Source: Globomyces pollinis-pini (taxonomy: Eukaryota > Chytridiomycota > Chytridiomycetes > Rhizophydiales > Globomycetaceae). From it: DNA of 60,862 bases. The DNA is taken from contig MU621179.1 in assembly GCA_025399215.1 (NCBI GenBank), positions 1 through 60,862 on the forward strand, in the 5' to 3' direction. Under the pieces are notes generated by a model. It was not told where the DNA came from and did not search any database. It worked only from the letters and a program-made list of their open reading frames with translations. The position numbers and the translations under genes are program-made. Numbering within the stretch: position 1 is the stretch's first letter; each line of letters starts with the position of its first letter. Of this stretch, positions 1 through 11,271 are shown in pieces.

Positions 1-590
1 TTGCTTAGGTAATCACTTGCTTTTCGCCCATCATAAAAGATGACAGTAAAATTCTTCAAAACCAATTGCAGTACGGCCAACAACTTTTTTGTTTTAACCT
101 CTTTCACATCGATTACATACGTAACTCGTTCGGGATTGTCCAGGCAAATGCAAATCAACTCCAAATCTGATAATTTGGAGTCACTGTTGGATTTTCCAAA
201 ACCAAAATGCATACTAACGTAAGATGTGGTACGTGTAGAAGCAATTGATTGAATTTTATCATAGCAGCTGTTCATCTTGCTTGCTTCATTGATGAGTTCT
301 GAAGAGCTCAGGCCAACTTCATTGCGTCTTTGGACCACAATATTTGGAGATATGTAAGTTTCCACTACAGGTGGTGGAGTACTTTGCGTATTAGTACTGG
401 AAAGAAAGATCCGATCACCTATTAGTACCAATCTTTGCATTGACTTCTTATGCACATGAGTAGGAGTCAATTGGTAATTGATTTGTGGTAAAACGTTTCC
501 AAGAGTTTCTAAGGTGATAACCTCACATTGTTTTTTTTTCATATAATTGAAGACTGCAGACATATCTTGTACATCTTTCGGTGTGTTCAT
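1..590 (-). CDS. 3'-5' exonuclease-domain (EXD1/RNase D-like) protein, 3' part cut by window edge
   Basis: An open frame runs from an ATG at 588-590 off the window edge without a stop (196 complete codons, no intron needed). The later part reads as beta strands and helices of a DnaQ-like exonuclease fold, with segments like LELICICLDNPERVTYVIDV and VLKNFTVIFYDGRKASDYL. These resemble the 'DCR..SD.L' region of RNase D/EXD1-type 3'-5' exonuclease domains. The first half is low-complexity and family-poor. The family role would be RNA 3' trimming or RNA binding. The C-terminal half of the domain is missing, so the catalytic acid residues cannot be checked. The call rests on pattern resemblance only; a different Rossmann-like protein is possible. 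Confidence 0.45.
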   Translation of the reverse strand, partial: MNTPKDVQDMSAVFNYMKKKQCEVITLETLGNVLPQINYQLTPTHVHKKSMQRLVLIGDRIFLSSTNTQSTPPPVVETYISPNIVVQRRNEVGLSSSELINEASKMNSCYDKIQSIASTRTTSYVSMHFGFGKSNSDSKLSDLELICICLDNPERVTYVIDVKEVKTKKLLAVLQLVLKNFTVIFYDGRKASDYLS

Positions 591-1065
591 TTTGAAAGAT
601 ATTACCAAAAAATAATAGATCCACAACCAGCAATATAACAATACTAAAACAAGCCTAAATCCACGCCCCAACCAAACAAAAATACTGAGAAGTACCCAAC
701 CTTTAGAAAAGGTTGGATTTCTCCTTGCTTTTCTTACAATTTCTGGTTAAGTGTGAATCCAGCAAAAAAGTAAATGTTCTGAGAGTAGCGCAATACAAGC
801 AGCTAGAGCGAACCAGCTCTACGAAAATCCAACTTTCTTTGTTTCAATTCTTTTTAATTGTTTGGATGGGAAAGTATAACAGCTTTTTAACTGGAATTAT
901 GTATTATAACATCTTTCCAAACAGTTCGTATGGAATTGATTTGATTATATGGCCGTACTAGCGCTACATTAGGAGATGTGCTTAACTACATGGACCATTC
1001 TAGCCATAAATAGATACCTTTTAGCCTTTGTACTTAATTGAGATTTTTTTTTCCAAGAGTTTATC
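591..1065. other. intergenic region with a small hairpin
   Basis: No convincing gene on either strand. An 82-codon plus-strand frame at 713-961 lacks family signal. The stretch holds a perfect 9-bp inverted repeat at 696-704 and 708-716 (CCAACCTTT, 3-nt loop). It lies between divergent starts (EXD1-like on minus, ERJ5 on plus), so it probably carries both promoters. Confidence 0.5.
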
Positions 1066-1948
1066 ATGAACATTCTGTTTCTACTCAACTTGCTCACCAT
1101 CGTAGCATCATGGAAACCAGAAGGTAAAATAACAATAGAAAGTTGATTCAATTCCTAGAAATTACCATTTTTGATCTAATGACAGATTTACGACAATTTT
1201 TCCCAAAAGCTGACTTTTACTCCATCTTGGAAGTCGATAAGGATGCATCTAAAGGAGTGATCAACAAAGCTTACAGAAAAGTCTCGTTGAACTATCAGTA
1301 AAGATCACATTATTCATTTATCTAGCCCTGACAAAACTTCTGAACCAAATGCACCAAAGATTTACAAGACATTGACTTCTATTGCTGCTATTTTGAAAAA
1401 CCAAAAGTCAAGAGCGTTATATGGTAATCATTTATAGATATGCTGACAGTTTTATAGACAAGCATTTAAGACGAGGATTCCCCACTTGGAGGGGAAGTGG
1501 ATATCATTACAACAGATTTGAACCTTCAATTCCCTTTATCTTTGTTTTGATCTTGGTGTTTGTGTCAGTTGCACAATATATCACTGCCTGGATTCTTTAT
1601 CTTCGACCTGCTCCTGAACGTGTTGCAAAAGCACAAGATAGTGATGAAGAAGAAGATGAAGATGAACCAAAAGTTGTTTTAACAGCAACTCAAATTCAAA
1701 AACGATTAAAGCGACAAATGAAAGACAATGTTGATGGTGAATCTCCAGTTTTATCCAAAAAAGATATCAAGAGAGGTAAATACTTTTTGCCAGAAGCAAA
1801 AACTGTTGAAGTTGAATCTCCTCCACTTGAAATCCCAGTGAAAGAAATTCCTTCTCTTTACAATTTGGCAATCGTTCAAGTACCTGTTTACTTGCTTCGT
1901 TCTATCACGTCCTTCACCAAACAAGATAAAGGGGTCAAGCAAGAATAA
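1066..1948 (+). CDS. ERJ5: ERJ5-type ER membrane J-domain co-chaperone
   Basis: Exons 1066-1123, 1159-1297, 1326-1423 and 1458-1948 give 261 aa. The first exon encodes a hydrophobic signal sequence (MNILFLLNLLTIVASW). A J domain follows; removing the 28-nt intron 1298-1325 restores the HPD motif that stimulates Hsp70 ATPase. After the J domain comes the hallmark GFPTWRGSGYHYNRF block, then one transmembrane segment and an acidic, lysine-rich cytosolic tail. This order (signal peptide, lumenal J domain, single TM, charged tail) matches yeast Erj5, a type I ER protein that helps Kar2/BiP in folding. Length is close to the yeast protein. Each of three 28-35-nt introns is needed to keep frame and domain continuity. 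Confidence 0.88.
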
Positions 1949-2007
1949 ATTCAGTTAAAATTTATTTTTATTCAGACAGCTTTTGATTATTGTATTAACT
2001 AATGAGG

Positions 2008-3484
2008 TTATTTTTTTGGGTGCAGAACTTCTAAAGTACCATCTTCTAACTCTTTTGTTCTCCAAATACCACGTTCGATTAATGTGTTGATCCCATCTTC
2101 TAAGATTCCACCAGCATCATGAATCTTTTCCATCGGAAAACCTTCAGATTGGTCAAATCTAAAACTTTCACGCAAGATTTCTGGTCTTCCCTCAATAGAT
2201 AAACCAGTTTGTTCATTGATAAACTGTCCAATTCTCTTCAATGCCATGCGGGAAAACTTATCAACAGGAGCCAAAGCTTGGAAAACATGAGAAGATTCTG
2301 CATAGATTTCCAAGCGAATGTTTGAGGTCTTGAAAGATTCTTCAGCAAAAAATATCCCATCATCTCTAACTCTTTCAGTTCCACCAACTTGAATAAGCAA
2401 TGGACTGATAGGTAAGTTTTCGATTTCCTTGCAGAGAATTGGACTTGCATAAGGATGCGTTATATCATCATCATGTTCAACATACACATTGTGTCTGGTA
2501 TCGGAGACATACTTTGGATCATACGCAGCATCTGGTAGATAATCATATTCTTCATTTAAATGCCATGCAGGCAATGATTGTGTTAAATCTACCTAAAAAG
2601 AATAAGTGATTGATTTTATATTTACCCAAGGAGACATTCCAACACAAGCACCAGGAATTGGGAATAATCCTTCACTGTCACGACAGTACAACATACTTGC
2701 AATAGCTAAACATCCACCAGCACTATCTCCAGCAAAAGTGACTTGACTAGGTAAGTATTTCTTTTGTGACGGATCAGTAGGATTAATCAAGCTTTGATAT
2801 GCGGATATGATATCAATTATTGGTGCAGGGAATTTATGCTCTGGTGCCAAACGATAATCAATGGATAGGACTCTAGCATTAGAATATTTTGCCAATCGCC
2901 AAGTCATAATTCGATGAGTTCGCCTGTTACCCAAGAAATAAGCACCTCCTAAAAAGATTTAGAAATGAAAGGGTATACCATGAATGTACAAAATTACACG
3001 TTCCATCTTTTCTGTTGGACCATTTTTATCATAGTCAACCCATTCAGCATTGAATGTCCCATTATAGTCATGAGCTCCAACAGTATTCTTTACAACGATG
3101 TTATCTCTTCTTTGAATCTTCACTTTGGTGATGGATACATCTAATGGAGTAGGTGTGGTAGTTTTTCGACCAGATGTAATCACTTTTGCAAAATCCACTT
3201 GGTTTTTAAAAGTAAACAAGAACTTTCGTATACCAATGTTTGCGATATGCTAAGAATAAAATTAACAGAATGAAACATACACGAGCACTAGATACAGAAG
3301 GAAGTTTTGCAGGAGCATCTTTGACTGATCGTTCTCTCATTAATGTTCGACCATTAGAGACAGTTGGTGAAGTAGGACTTTTAGGTGAATCTGGGGTAAA
3401 TACTGGAACGTCCACCAATGTAGTTTGGGATAAGTTTGTGACTAATTTGAATTTTCTGGATAGCGTATCATCAACAGAAGGCAT
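2008..3484 (-). CDS. alpha/beta-hydrolase of the hormone-sensitive lipase group
   Basis: Exons in transcript order: 3281-3484, 2979-3249, 2626-2948, 2008-2592 (460 aa). The splice at 2949-2978 rebuilds HGGAYF, the oxyanion-hole motif of the HSL/Est family. The nucleophile elbow GDSAGG lies in the third exon, and a late His (SSHVFQ) with an upstream acidic VGGTERVRDD region could complete the triad. The N-terminal ~70 residues are Ser/Pro-rich and probably regulatory. Likely role: esterase or lipase on neutral lipids or sterol esters; substrate and location cannot be read from sequence. The 5'-most intron (3250-3280) removes a hydrophobic-looking stretch that would otherwise mimic a membrane anchor. 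ERJ5 lies downstream, convergent. Confidence 0.85.
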
Positions 3485-4116
3485 TATAATTCTTACGTTT
3501 TATTAAACCCCTTTTTAGAGTGTCATTTTATAAGATACAAACCCGAATGCTTTGTCACACAATGAATCATTTTGTTACACAAAGTATGGCATGGTAAAGT
3601 ATCAACACGGACATTTCATGTCTAAACAACTACTAATTTGTAATTGGTTCTACCTACTAGTAATTTCCCATTTGTATATCAATACTCAGTCTTTTGGGTT
3701 TAGAATTAGCATCAGAAATTGTTTGATTAAAAACTGTTCGGGTGATCATATGAAAAAAAAACGGTCAAGTGACAACTTCATTAAATCCCTTTCCAATTAC
3801 TGCGGGCCGAGTGTTCATTTCATCTTTTGATGATCTTGTTGTTCAACTGTCTATAAACAGAGTTGAAAGAATCCGAGACTCTATTAAATTGATCAAGATT
3901 TGAGAACAATTAGATGGTGTATAGTAATTATCTACAACATCTCATTGGTTTAGAATGGATTTTTCATGGGATTTGATGGTTACAGGAGAGTCAAAGGAAT
4001 GGCTGCAATTTAACCATTTTAATTCATCTCAAATCTTTAACTTTTTAAAATCATGCAAAAAAAAATTAAACTTTTCTTGTATAAAAAGACTTTGTAAACT
4101 TTTTTATCTTTAACAA
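3485..4116. other. intergenic region
   Basis: Shared upstream region of the hydrolase (minus) and the zinc-finger gene (plus). Two near-identical TTTGT(C/T)ACACAA words lie about 22 bp apart around 3550-3584. A 92-codon plus-strand frame at 3552-3830 has no domain signal. Nothing else is seen. Confidence 0.4.
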
Positions 4117-6048
4117 ATGAAGATAATAAAGGATCAAGATTCGGAAGTATCCTATGAGAAACTAGAAAAGTACTTTGATGAACTGAAAAGTAAAGATCAT
4201 CCAAATATTTTCAGTCCGACTCAAGATGCAGATCCAACTTTATACTGCTATGGAAGAAATGGTCAGAAATGCCCTTTCTTACCGCCTAACAATGCAGAGA
4301 TCGATGAACCATTGACACAATTATCAAACAGAGCCGTCGTACACTATAATGGTTGCTGCTTTGACTGTTGCAAATCCTCTAATCAATTTGGAATTTGTCC
4401 ATGCAAACTTCACTTGGATGTTGCTTCCTCTAGATTTTGTTTTGGATCAAAAGACGCTCCGTGCAATACGTTCAAACAAACTGGAGAACTACAACCTATT
4501 CATAGTTTTAAAATGTGTATTGAATGCGCAAAACAATATAATGGGGGATACTGCGTATGTCCCGATTGTACTGGCACTGGAGTTCGGATTGATGCAGGAC
4601 TTATTTGTTACGGCACGAATCTTTATGAGTGTGTTAATTACACTATTAACCATGTAAGAAAAATCTACAAGAAACAGCTCACGGGATTTGTCTGTTCTGC
4701 ATGTAACACATTATGGAAACAATTACTGCAATTTAAAAACCGTCCAAAGTCAGAAACGATTACTAAAAATGGAATATCTGTAAAAAAGGCTCGATTGTAC
4801 ACCGATGATCCACCTCCAGTAACTTTTAGAATAGACATGAACATTCAGAATTTGAATTCAAAAGCACCTCAGCGACACATTCCTTCCATTCCTATACCAG
4901 CAGTGTTAAACATTCAATTTACACCTACCTCAATACATCCGTGGTATTTAATACCAATCAGACAATGTTTAATTTGTCGCACTGTTCACGCTCCGCTTTT
5001 CTATCATATAGTGAATAAGTTTGATCTTTGTAGTGCTTGTTATACTCTTTGGCATACTTATCTAAAAAATCTGGAAAGCACTGATTGGAAATTCCAACGC
5101 GAAGTGAGACAAGGATTTATCGTTCCAATGCAAGATTTAGAAGACATTATTCAATCTTACAACATTCCATCGGGTGAATTCAAAATTATCTTCTTATGGG
5201 CTAGAAATTCGGAAACTTATACTGAACCTGCCAGTGAATGTTACAAGTTGGACTTTTTGTTAAAGTGCAACTCAAAAATGTATGCTAAAACTAAAGAAAA
5301 GGTACTGGCTGGTAGTGGCCGTACTTACATTGTACCGGATAAGTACTATAAATCAGGAGCAGCAAATACAACGTTAATATCTTGCGACCCTTTTCAAGAT
5401 TATCCAAATTGGGGCAACTTGTGTTTGGATATCAATTGTATTCTCAATTCCCGAACCCAAGTGACTGCAAATATCATTATTAATCGCATGGACGAATTGT
5501 CAACTTCTCCTTTTCATTTGCGAAATGCTTTGGCAAGACTTGAACATCCTACGCGTACCTTTATTGTTGTTAAAAGCTTAACAGCGAATCCAAATCAATC
5601 TGGAACTTGTGTAGTATCTGACCTTGTCGAACTGTTAGACTCCAGGGTCGATTTTTCGAAACTCGATACGGTTGCTGGACTTTGTTTAAACTCATGTTTT
5701 AAAAAAGAACATTTCACTGGTAATCTTTGCTATAATTGTCAAGCATCCATGATAGGCATCCAACCCACAGACGTATATGGGTCATCTGTGATACCAGATA
5801 CACTTAATGAACAAGGAATGGAAGATATTTCTATGACTGTTCAAAATCAATCCGATTTCCTCCCTCCCAGATTATTCACACTCAATGGTTTTATTGAAGC
5901 AGAAACTGTAAAAGGAAATTCAGATACGTTTGTGTGTAAAGATGAAAACTTTGAACTAGGAATCATGTTTACTTCAAATCCTCAATCCCGTAAACCGAAA
6001 TCAAAAGAGAATGGAATTAAAAACGAGAAAGATCAAGTAGTTTTTTGA
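4117..6048 (+). CDS. cysteine-rich multi-zinc-finger protein with a GATA-like finger; intronless
   Basis: A single 643-aa exon. Residues about 40-200 hold three divergent copies of a unit that starts C-[YF]-G-x(n)-C (C44, C108, C164) and continues with Cys pairs such as CxxC or CCFDCC; the last ends VCSACNTLW. Residues C284-C287-x17-C305-C308 have exactly the spacing of a GATA-type zinc finger, and the second pair is followed by YTLWHTYLK, much like LCNACGLYYK. A further Cys cluster (C523, C527, C538, C541) lies near the C terminus. The pattern suggests a nuclear DNA- or RNA-binding protein with several structural zinc sites. I recognise no full-length family. It is the longest intron-free coding frame here, among intron-rich neighbours. 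Confidence 0.75.
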   Translation: MKIIKDQDSEVSYEKLEKYFDELKSKDHPNIFSPTQDADPTLYCYGRNGQKCPFLPPNNAEIDEPLTQLSNRAVVHYNGCCFDCCKSSNQFGICPCKLHLDVASSRFCFGSKDAPCNTFKQTGELQPIHSFKMCIECAKQYNGGYCVCPDCTGTGVRIDAGLICYGTNLYECVNYTINHVRKIYKKQLTGFVCSACNTLWKQLLQFKNRPKSETITKNGISVKKARLYTDDPPPVTFRIDMNIQNLNSKAPQRHIPSIPIPAVLNIQFTPTSIHPWYLIPIRQCLICRTVHAPLFYHIVNKFDLCSACYTLWHTYLKNLESTDWKFQREVRQGFIVPMQDLEDIIQSYNIPSGEFKIIFLWARNSETYTEPASECYKLDFLLKCNSKMYAKTKEKVLAGSGRTYIVPDKYYKSGAANTTLISCDPFQDYPNWGNLCLDINCILNSRTQVTANIIINRMDELSTSPFHLRNALARLEHPTRTFIVVKSLTANPNQSGTCVVSDLVELLDSRVDFSKLDTVAGLCLNSCFKKEHFTGNLCYNCQASMIGIQPTDVYGSSVIPDTLNEQGMEDISMTVQNQSDFLPPRLFTLNGFIEAETVKGNSDTFVCKDENFELGIMFTSNPQSRKPKSKENGIKNEKDQVVF

Positions 6049-6179
6049 ATTCTTCTTTGTTTAATAAACTTTATCGCGGCAAATTATCCTTTTTTGCATC
6101 CTTTGCTGAGCTTATTTTTTTTTGGTTCCATTCCATTTACTTTTTACATTTTTAACTTTCAAAAGTTTGTCACCTTTAA

Positions 6180-7815
6180 ATGGAGAAAAAAACAAAACTG
6201 GATTTAAATGCAATTGTCACTTTGGTTGCAATTCATATGCAATATAAACTATTGGCATTACCAGAAGACGATATTGTTCATTCTAATTTTTGTATTTGGA
6301 AGACTGACGACTTGGATATATTAAAAAACAAATTCAAATTGACTTCTGATGAGCAGGTTTCCTTTTAATTTTAATTGTCAGGATTGGATTGATGCTGTAG
6401 TTATTCCTAGTCCAGATGCTTTGGATGCTTTAACGTACAGAATGTATGAAAAATTACCTACACTTCAGAGTTCAACTCAAAACAAATTGGTGGTGAGAGA
6501 AATAACTTCCCGGATTATAAAAGCGATTCTTTCTACAGAAGCAGTCTATGATGCAAGAATGAGGGCAACACTTCGATCAATGGCTAATTCGCTTTTAATC
6601 CAGAAAACTGATTCTGAAAAATCCGAACAAAACTCACAATTAGAAGAATCGATTTTATTTTTGTCAGAAAAAGATGCAATAATGTTGATGTCATCACTAA
6701 ACAAAAGTTCAAGTAATAGTAGTAATTCTATCAACGAGGAGCCAGAGACTGAAAAGGAAACAAACACCAAAAAGTATAAGCGATGGGCTGGTGTAGGTGC
6801 TGCAGGTGTCTTGGGTGGTGTCATTATTGGAGTTAGTGGTGGTTTGGCAGCTCCGTTGGTCGCCGCCGGTTTAGGTTCATTATCAGCCAGTCTGGGTATT
6901 GCAGGAGTAGCGTCAAGTGTTGCTGTGATTGGTACTGCATCTGGTGCTGCTTTAGTAGGATCTATTTTTGGTATTACTGGTGCTGGTTTAGCAGGTTACA
7001 AACTGAATAAGCATCTGAAGGATTTAGAAGAATTTTACTTTACCCCTCTTTCTAATTCTGGTACCTGTTTATCATATACAATTGTAATTTCTGGATGGAT
7101 AGAAAATCTAGAAGAATCAACCACTCAATGGGAGCCAATGATCAAAGATTATTCAAACCACGAAATAATAGCATTAAGCTTCGAGCGAGAATCTCTAGTA
7201 AAACTTAGCGCAGCCATCTATGATTACATCAAATCAAATGCGATCTATACTGGTGCACAAGCTGGAGTTGCTTTGACGTCAGCTGCAGCATTAGCATTTG
7301 CTTTAACAATTCCAATCGGGTTGCTCACAACGGTATCTATGATTGATAATCCATGGAACTTGACACTCACCAAAAGTGAAATGGCAGGAAGGATTCTGGC
7401 TCGATCTGTGGTTGCAACATATCAAGGGGGAAAGAGACCAATAACACTAGTTGGACATGGAATGGGAGCTAGAGTGATAGTGTATTGTTTAGTGGAGCTA
7501 TATTCAATGCGAAATGACATGGATGTATATGGCCTAATTGACAGTGTATTTTTGCTTGGAGCAGCTGCATCATTGAGTATAGAAACGTGGAATGAAATTC
7601 GACAAATTGTAGCGGGAAGATTTGTCAATTGTTTTTCAAAGAACGATTGGTTTTTACACTTACTCTTCCGTTTACATAGCAATCCTGCAGCTGGAGAAGA
7701 TGAAATTGATATTGACAGTATTGAAAATTTTGATGTCAGTGAAAGAGTTGCTACCCATGTGGATTATGTGAAAGATTTGGATAGTATCTTGAAATTGGTA
7801 AATTATGACATGTAG
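6180..7815 (+). CDS. DUF726/TMCO4-family membrane alpha/beta-hydrolase
   Basis: Exons 6180-6356 and 6382-7815 (536 aa); the intron is 25 nt. The N-terminal ~150 residues are helical. A long Gly/Ala-rich hydrophobic region follows (about residues 150-225, GVGAAGVLGGVIIGVSGG...), as in TMCO4. The hydrolase part has the GHGMGARV nucleophile elbow followed by the GLIDSVFLLGAA strand that is characteristic of DUF726. Yeast YFL034W and S. pombe Mil1 are relatives; Mil1 is linked to membrane traffic. The substrate is unknown. The intron call depends on frame: the upstream frame ends in TAA inside it, and removing it joins ...DEQ to DWIDAV. Confidence 0.85.
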
Positions 7816-8425
7816 CAAAATAAATTGACATAAAAATTGTATTGATAATTGTTATTCTTGCTTGTGAGTTGTTGGATACCAAATTAAGGTTTTTAAAATC
7901 TTAATTGCGAAGAATTGTTGATCATCGTCGAAGATTTCCAGTTTGAGTGGTGTTTATTGGTGAATAATAGAATTATTATTCAAGATATGTCTTTTCAAGA
8001 GATTCAACCCAAATGATTTACAGCAATTTAATACAATGATACATTCGAATGAAATGAGAATGAATGGGATAAACTATTTGCATTGGTGAGGGGCTATTGA
8101 TTGTGTCAAACACCAGTTCCCCTTTAGTCCCATACTGACATCAGCTGACTGCATAACCCAAATAATTTTACATCAAATACAAACGACCCAAAGACTGACA
8201 TAGTTATATTGAATTGAAGTTTGTAAATAACTGGCATTTACTTCGAAATTGCTTCACTATTGCTTTAAGTATCGATTGTTGAAGCCAATTGAAGGGGTTT
8301 ACTGGTGTGTGTGTCACGTTCGACGGGTAAATGTTGTTTCAACTCGTTGTACAAGCATAGCACAAGTGAGAGCCCAACTGATTGAAATATCTGAAAGAAT
8401 CATTGCACAACTACCGTAAACTGAA
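7816..8425. other. intergenic region
   Basis: About 600 bp, AT-rich, without a convincing frame on either strand. It separates two plus-strand genes and should hold the terminator of the DUF726 gene and the promoter of the next. No repeat or RNA gene is recognised. Confidence 0.4.
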
Positions 8426-8854
8426 ATGTTTGCATCACTAGCATTTATAAAACCATTCGACCCCAAAGCTCCATTGACATCGATAAATGTAACAGGATGG
8501 AATACAGTTCAAGTGCAATACCAGACGATTGATGGGAATCTTGGTGGTGTGCTGAGACAAGTGACTAATAATATATGGGAAGATCAAATGATTGGAAGAA
8601 ATAAGTTGATCATTTATAATGAATATCGAAGGGATTATGATGATATAATATTACAACATGAAGCTGGTGTTCAACTGATACTGAATTTGAAATTACGAAC
8701 AATTCATTATTCGGATAAAACTATCAATCATAGATGCATAGCTAGAATTGTTCAAAGTTACAAGACTGAAGAAAATATACCCACACAAGCTCAAAATGGT
8801 TATACTAATACTGCCTTTTTGGATACACAACCATATAACCATCGATTGATGTAG
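8426..8854 (+). CDS. hypothetical protein, 142 aa
   Basis: An intact single frame with an ordinary amino-acid composition and several Trp/Tyr-containing beta-like segments (TGWNTVQVQYQ, GVQLILNLKLRTIHYSD). I recognise no family. It could be the last exon of a longer gene, because the 600 bp upstream is otherwise empty. It ends 60 bp before the convergent PPR gene. Confidence 0.45.
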   Translation: MFASLAFIKPFDPKAPLTSINVTGWNTVQVQYQTIDGNLGGVLRQVTNNIWEDQMIGRNKLIIYNEYRRDYDDIILQHEAGVQLILNLKLRTIHYSDKTINHRCIARIVQSYKTEENIPTQAQNGYTNTAFLDTQPYNHRLM

Positions 8855-8914
8855 TTTAATTTAATATATTTATCTGATATGCTATTCAATGATGTGCACT
8901 AGTTCTTTCCATCT

Positions 8915-11202
8915 TCATCTGGTGGATAAAATTTTAGATCGGAGCCTCCAAAACTGATTCAATTCGCAAAATCGAATTATCATGTTCAAGAATATTGGAT
9001 CGACTTTGACCTTCATATTAGTAGATATGTCAGCTTGATCTGAGTTCTTAATATTACTTTTGGTAAACTGACTAAAAGTCAGTGAAGGTTCACTGCCATT
9101 TGTTTGCTTGTCTTGGGGATATAAAATGGTGTGCAGTTTAGATGCTGGAATTGACTCTCTGACGTTATTTGATTGAAAGTCTTGAATATTACGTATACAA
9201 TTCCAAACTTGAAATATTCCCCGCTCAGTTCGGAACGAGGGATGGATGTTTTGCTCTGTATAATCAACTATTTTCACATTATCAAAGCCTCTTGATTCAT
9301 TAGATTTGTTTTGTATGTCCAATTGCAAGCAATAGTGGTGAATCATTAGACCATAAAGTTTTATCTCTAAACTCTGACGTGAAAAAGTTGATGTTTCTGA
9401 ATTCGAAGTCCTTGTAAGAATATTGGAATCCAAAAAACCAGACGTTGATAAAATTTGAGGGTATTGTAAATCTTTTTTGGGTGTATGCTGTTTGGGACGG
9501 TAGTTTAGTACGTAATCATTGACTTTCAACATCAGCTTCCTAGTGAATCCATATTTCGATATCATCGCTTTGATCAGATTTTCCAAGGAATTAAAGGTGG
9601 GCATCATTCCTCGTGCCATCATTTCCGTTTCCACATCTTTGAATTCTTTCTCCATGTTTTGTTGTTTGTAATAATTGGCGACTTTATGAAAAAACGATTC
9701 CGAATATACAGACATCAGTTCAGATTCGTATTTTATATAAGTTTGGAAGAGAAATTCAACGACAAAATTGTAATTTCTAAGCTTCGGGTGTGAATGTAAA
9801 TGAAAAAATTGGAGAGTATTTAAGTAAACATCATTTTTATGAGTTCTTGGGCGTTTTGCTGTTGATGGTCGTAATGTTACAATATAATCCATCAAGATAT
9901 TAAGTGTTTCAAGTTGTGGTATCAATTGAGAATTGATAAGGTCTCGAAAAGCTCCTAAAGCAGCAACTATGGATCGGTTCTTGAGCCTTTGTTGAATAAG
10001 AGAGTGGTAAACGATGGATGTGACTGGTATTTGTCGATGAATCATCATAGATATCAAAGATTCAGCGTATGATTTTAGTCGCACTCGAAAAAAGTATGGC
10101 ACAAGTACTTCCCCAGCTCTAGAATCAAACATGTCCAAACTAATCATTTCCTTGCTTAACGTAATACACATAGTCGGATTATTCGTAAATTCAAACCTTT
10201 GAAAGTATGACAGGTACATGGATTGAGTCAATCCACCTTTCTTTGCAAAGATCTTGAGATACTCATATGATTGAGTGGCAGATTGGTATTTGCAAATAGA
10301 GTTAAACAGACTCTCATTGCAAGTAGAGTCTGGTATAAGTGGATTTGTTGGTACTGGTACATCCAATAATGGTGATGGTATTCCCTGAGTATTAACAATA
10401 CGACTATCATGTACCTGCATAATATTATACCATTGGTCACCGTAATCAGAACCTAAAGGTGTGGAAGCGTCAATAAGTAATGAAAACGTCTGGGTATTTG
10501 GACAGATGTCCATTTTAAGCATTTGGCAATACATGTTTTTTAACGTTTCAATAGAAGTTCTGCCTATACAACCACGTATCAACGTATTGTAGATTTCCGT
10601 GTTTGGTTGTATATTATTCCGTTTCATTTCTTCAAATAGTCGCATAACTTCTGATAAATTACCACTAGATGAATAAAGAGCCATTAATGAATTGAATATG
10701 GATATTGTGGGTTTGTGACCCATGAATAGAAATCTATTGTAAATTTGACTAGTAGAATCCCAACTAGATCCCTCTGAGACACAAAAATCCAGCAAAATTT
10801 CAAATACTTCTGCAGGTGGTTTTAAATGAAAGATTATCATTAAGTTGTAAATAGTGATGGCGGCATTGAAATCTTTCTCATACTGAGCTATGAATAATGA
10901 TTAAATAACCAAATTGTAATACATTTTCTCATCAGTTGAATGAATAGTTGGCTATTGAGGGAATGCTTGTGAAATTGGTTTTCTGAATTCTCTCTTGTAT
11001 CTATAATGAAATCCAAAACATCTCTTATTCCATTGACATTCGATAATTTCAAAACATGATCATTGAATAATGAATTCATTTGAACTGAGGTTGAATATCT
11101 AAGAGTAGGTGAAATAGACCAGTGACAGACGGCATATGGTTTATAAGTCTTTGTAATCCAGCCAGATTGAACTGCAGTAAAGAATCGCTTAAGAGAAATC
11201 AT
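8915..11202 (-). CDS. pentatricopeptide-repeat (PPR) protein, probably mitochondrial
   Basis: Exons 10923-11202 and 8915-10887 (750 aa), with a 35-nt intron at 10888-10922. The N terminus (MISLKRFFTAVQSGWITKTY) is basic and lacks acidic residues, as in mitochondrial targeting peptides. Degenerate 35-residue PPR units are clearest at the start of exon 2, for example TISIFNSLMALYSSSGNLSE followed by MRLFEEMKRNNIQPNTEIYN. PPR proteins bind organellar RNA and act in its processing, stability or translation; the target cannot be inferred. The start lies 69 bp from the divergent WW gene. Confidence 0.85.
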
Positions 11203-11271
11203 GTAAAGATTGAGCTGTAGTCAAACTACAGGAAAACCTTTTCGTTTTTCTTTTTTTTGAATCTTCTTACC

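Noticed and set aside
713..961. 82-codon plus-strand frame between the first two genes
   Set aside because: No domain or transmembrane pattern beyond AT-rich composition; it lies in the divergent promoter region.
1298..1325. In-frame stops in many conserved genes as a sign of pseudogenes or a variant genetic code
   Set aside because: Every such stop falls inside a removable 22-36-nt GT...AG unit, and true gene ends use TAA, TAG and TGA normally.
3240..3506. 88-codon plus-strand frame
   Set aside because: Antisense to the first exon and intron of the lipase-like gene.
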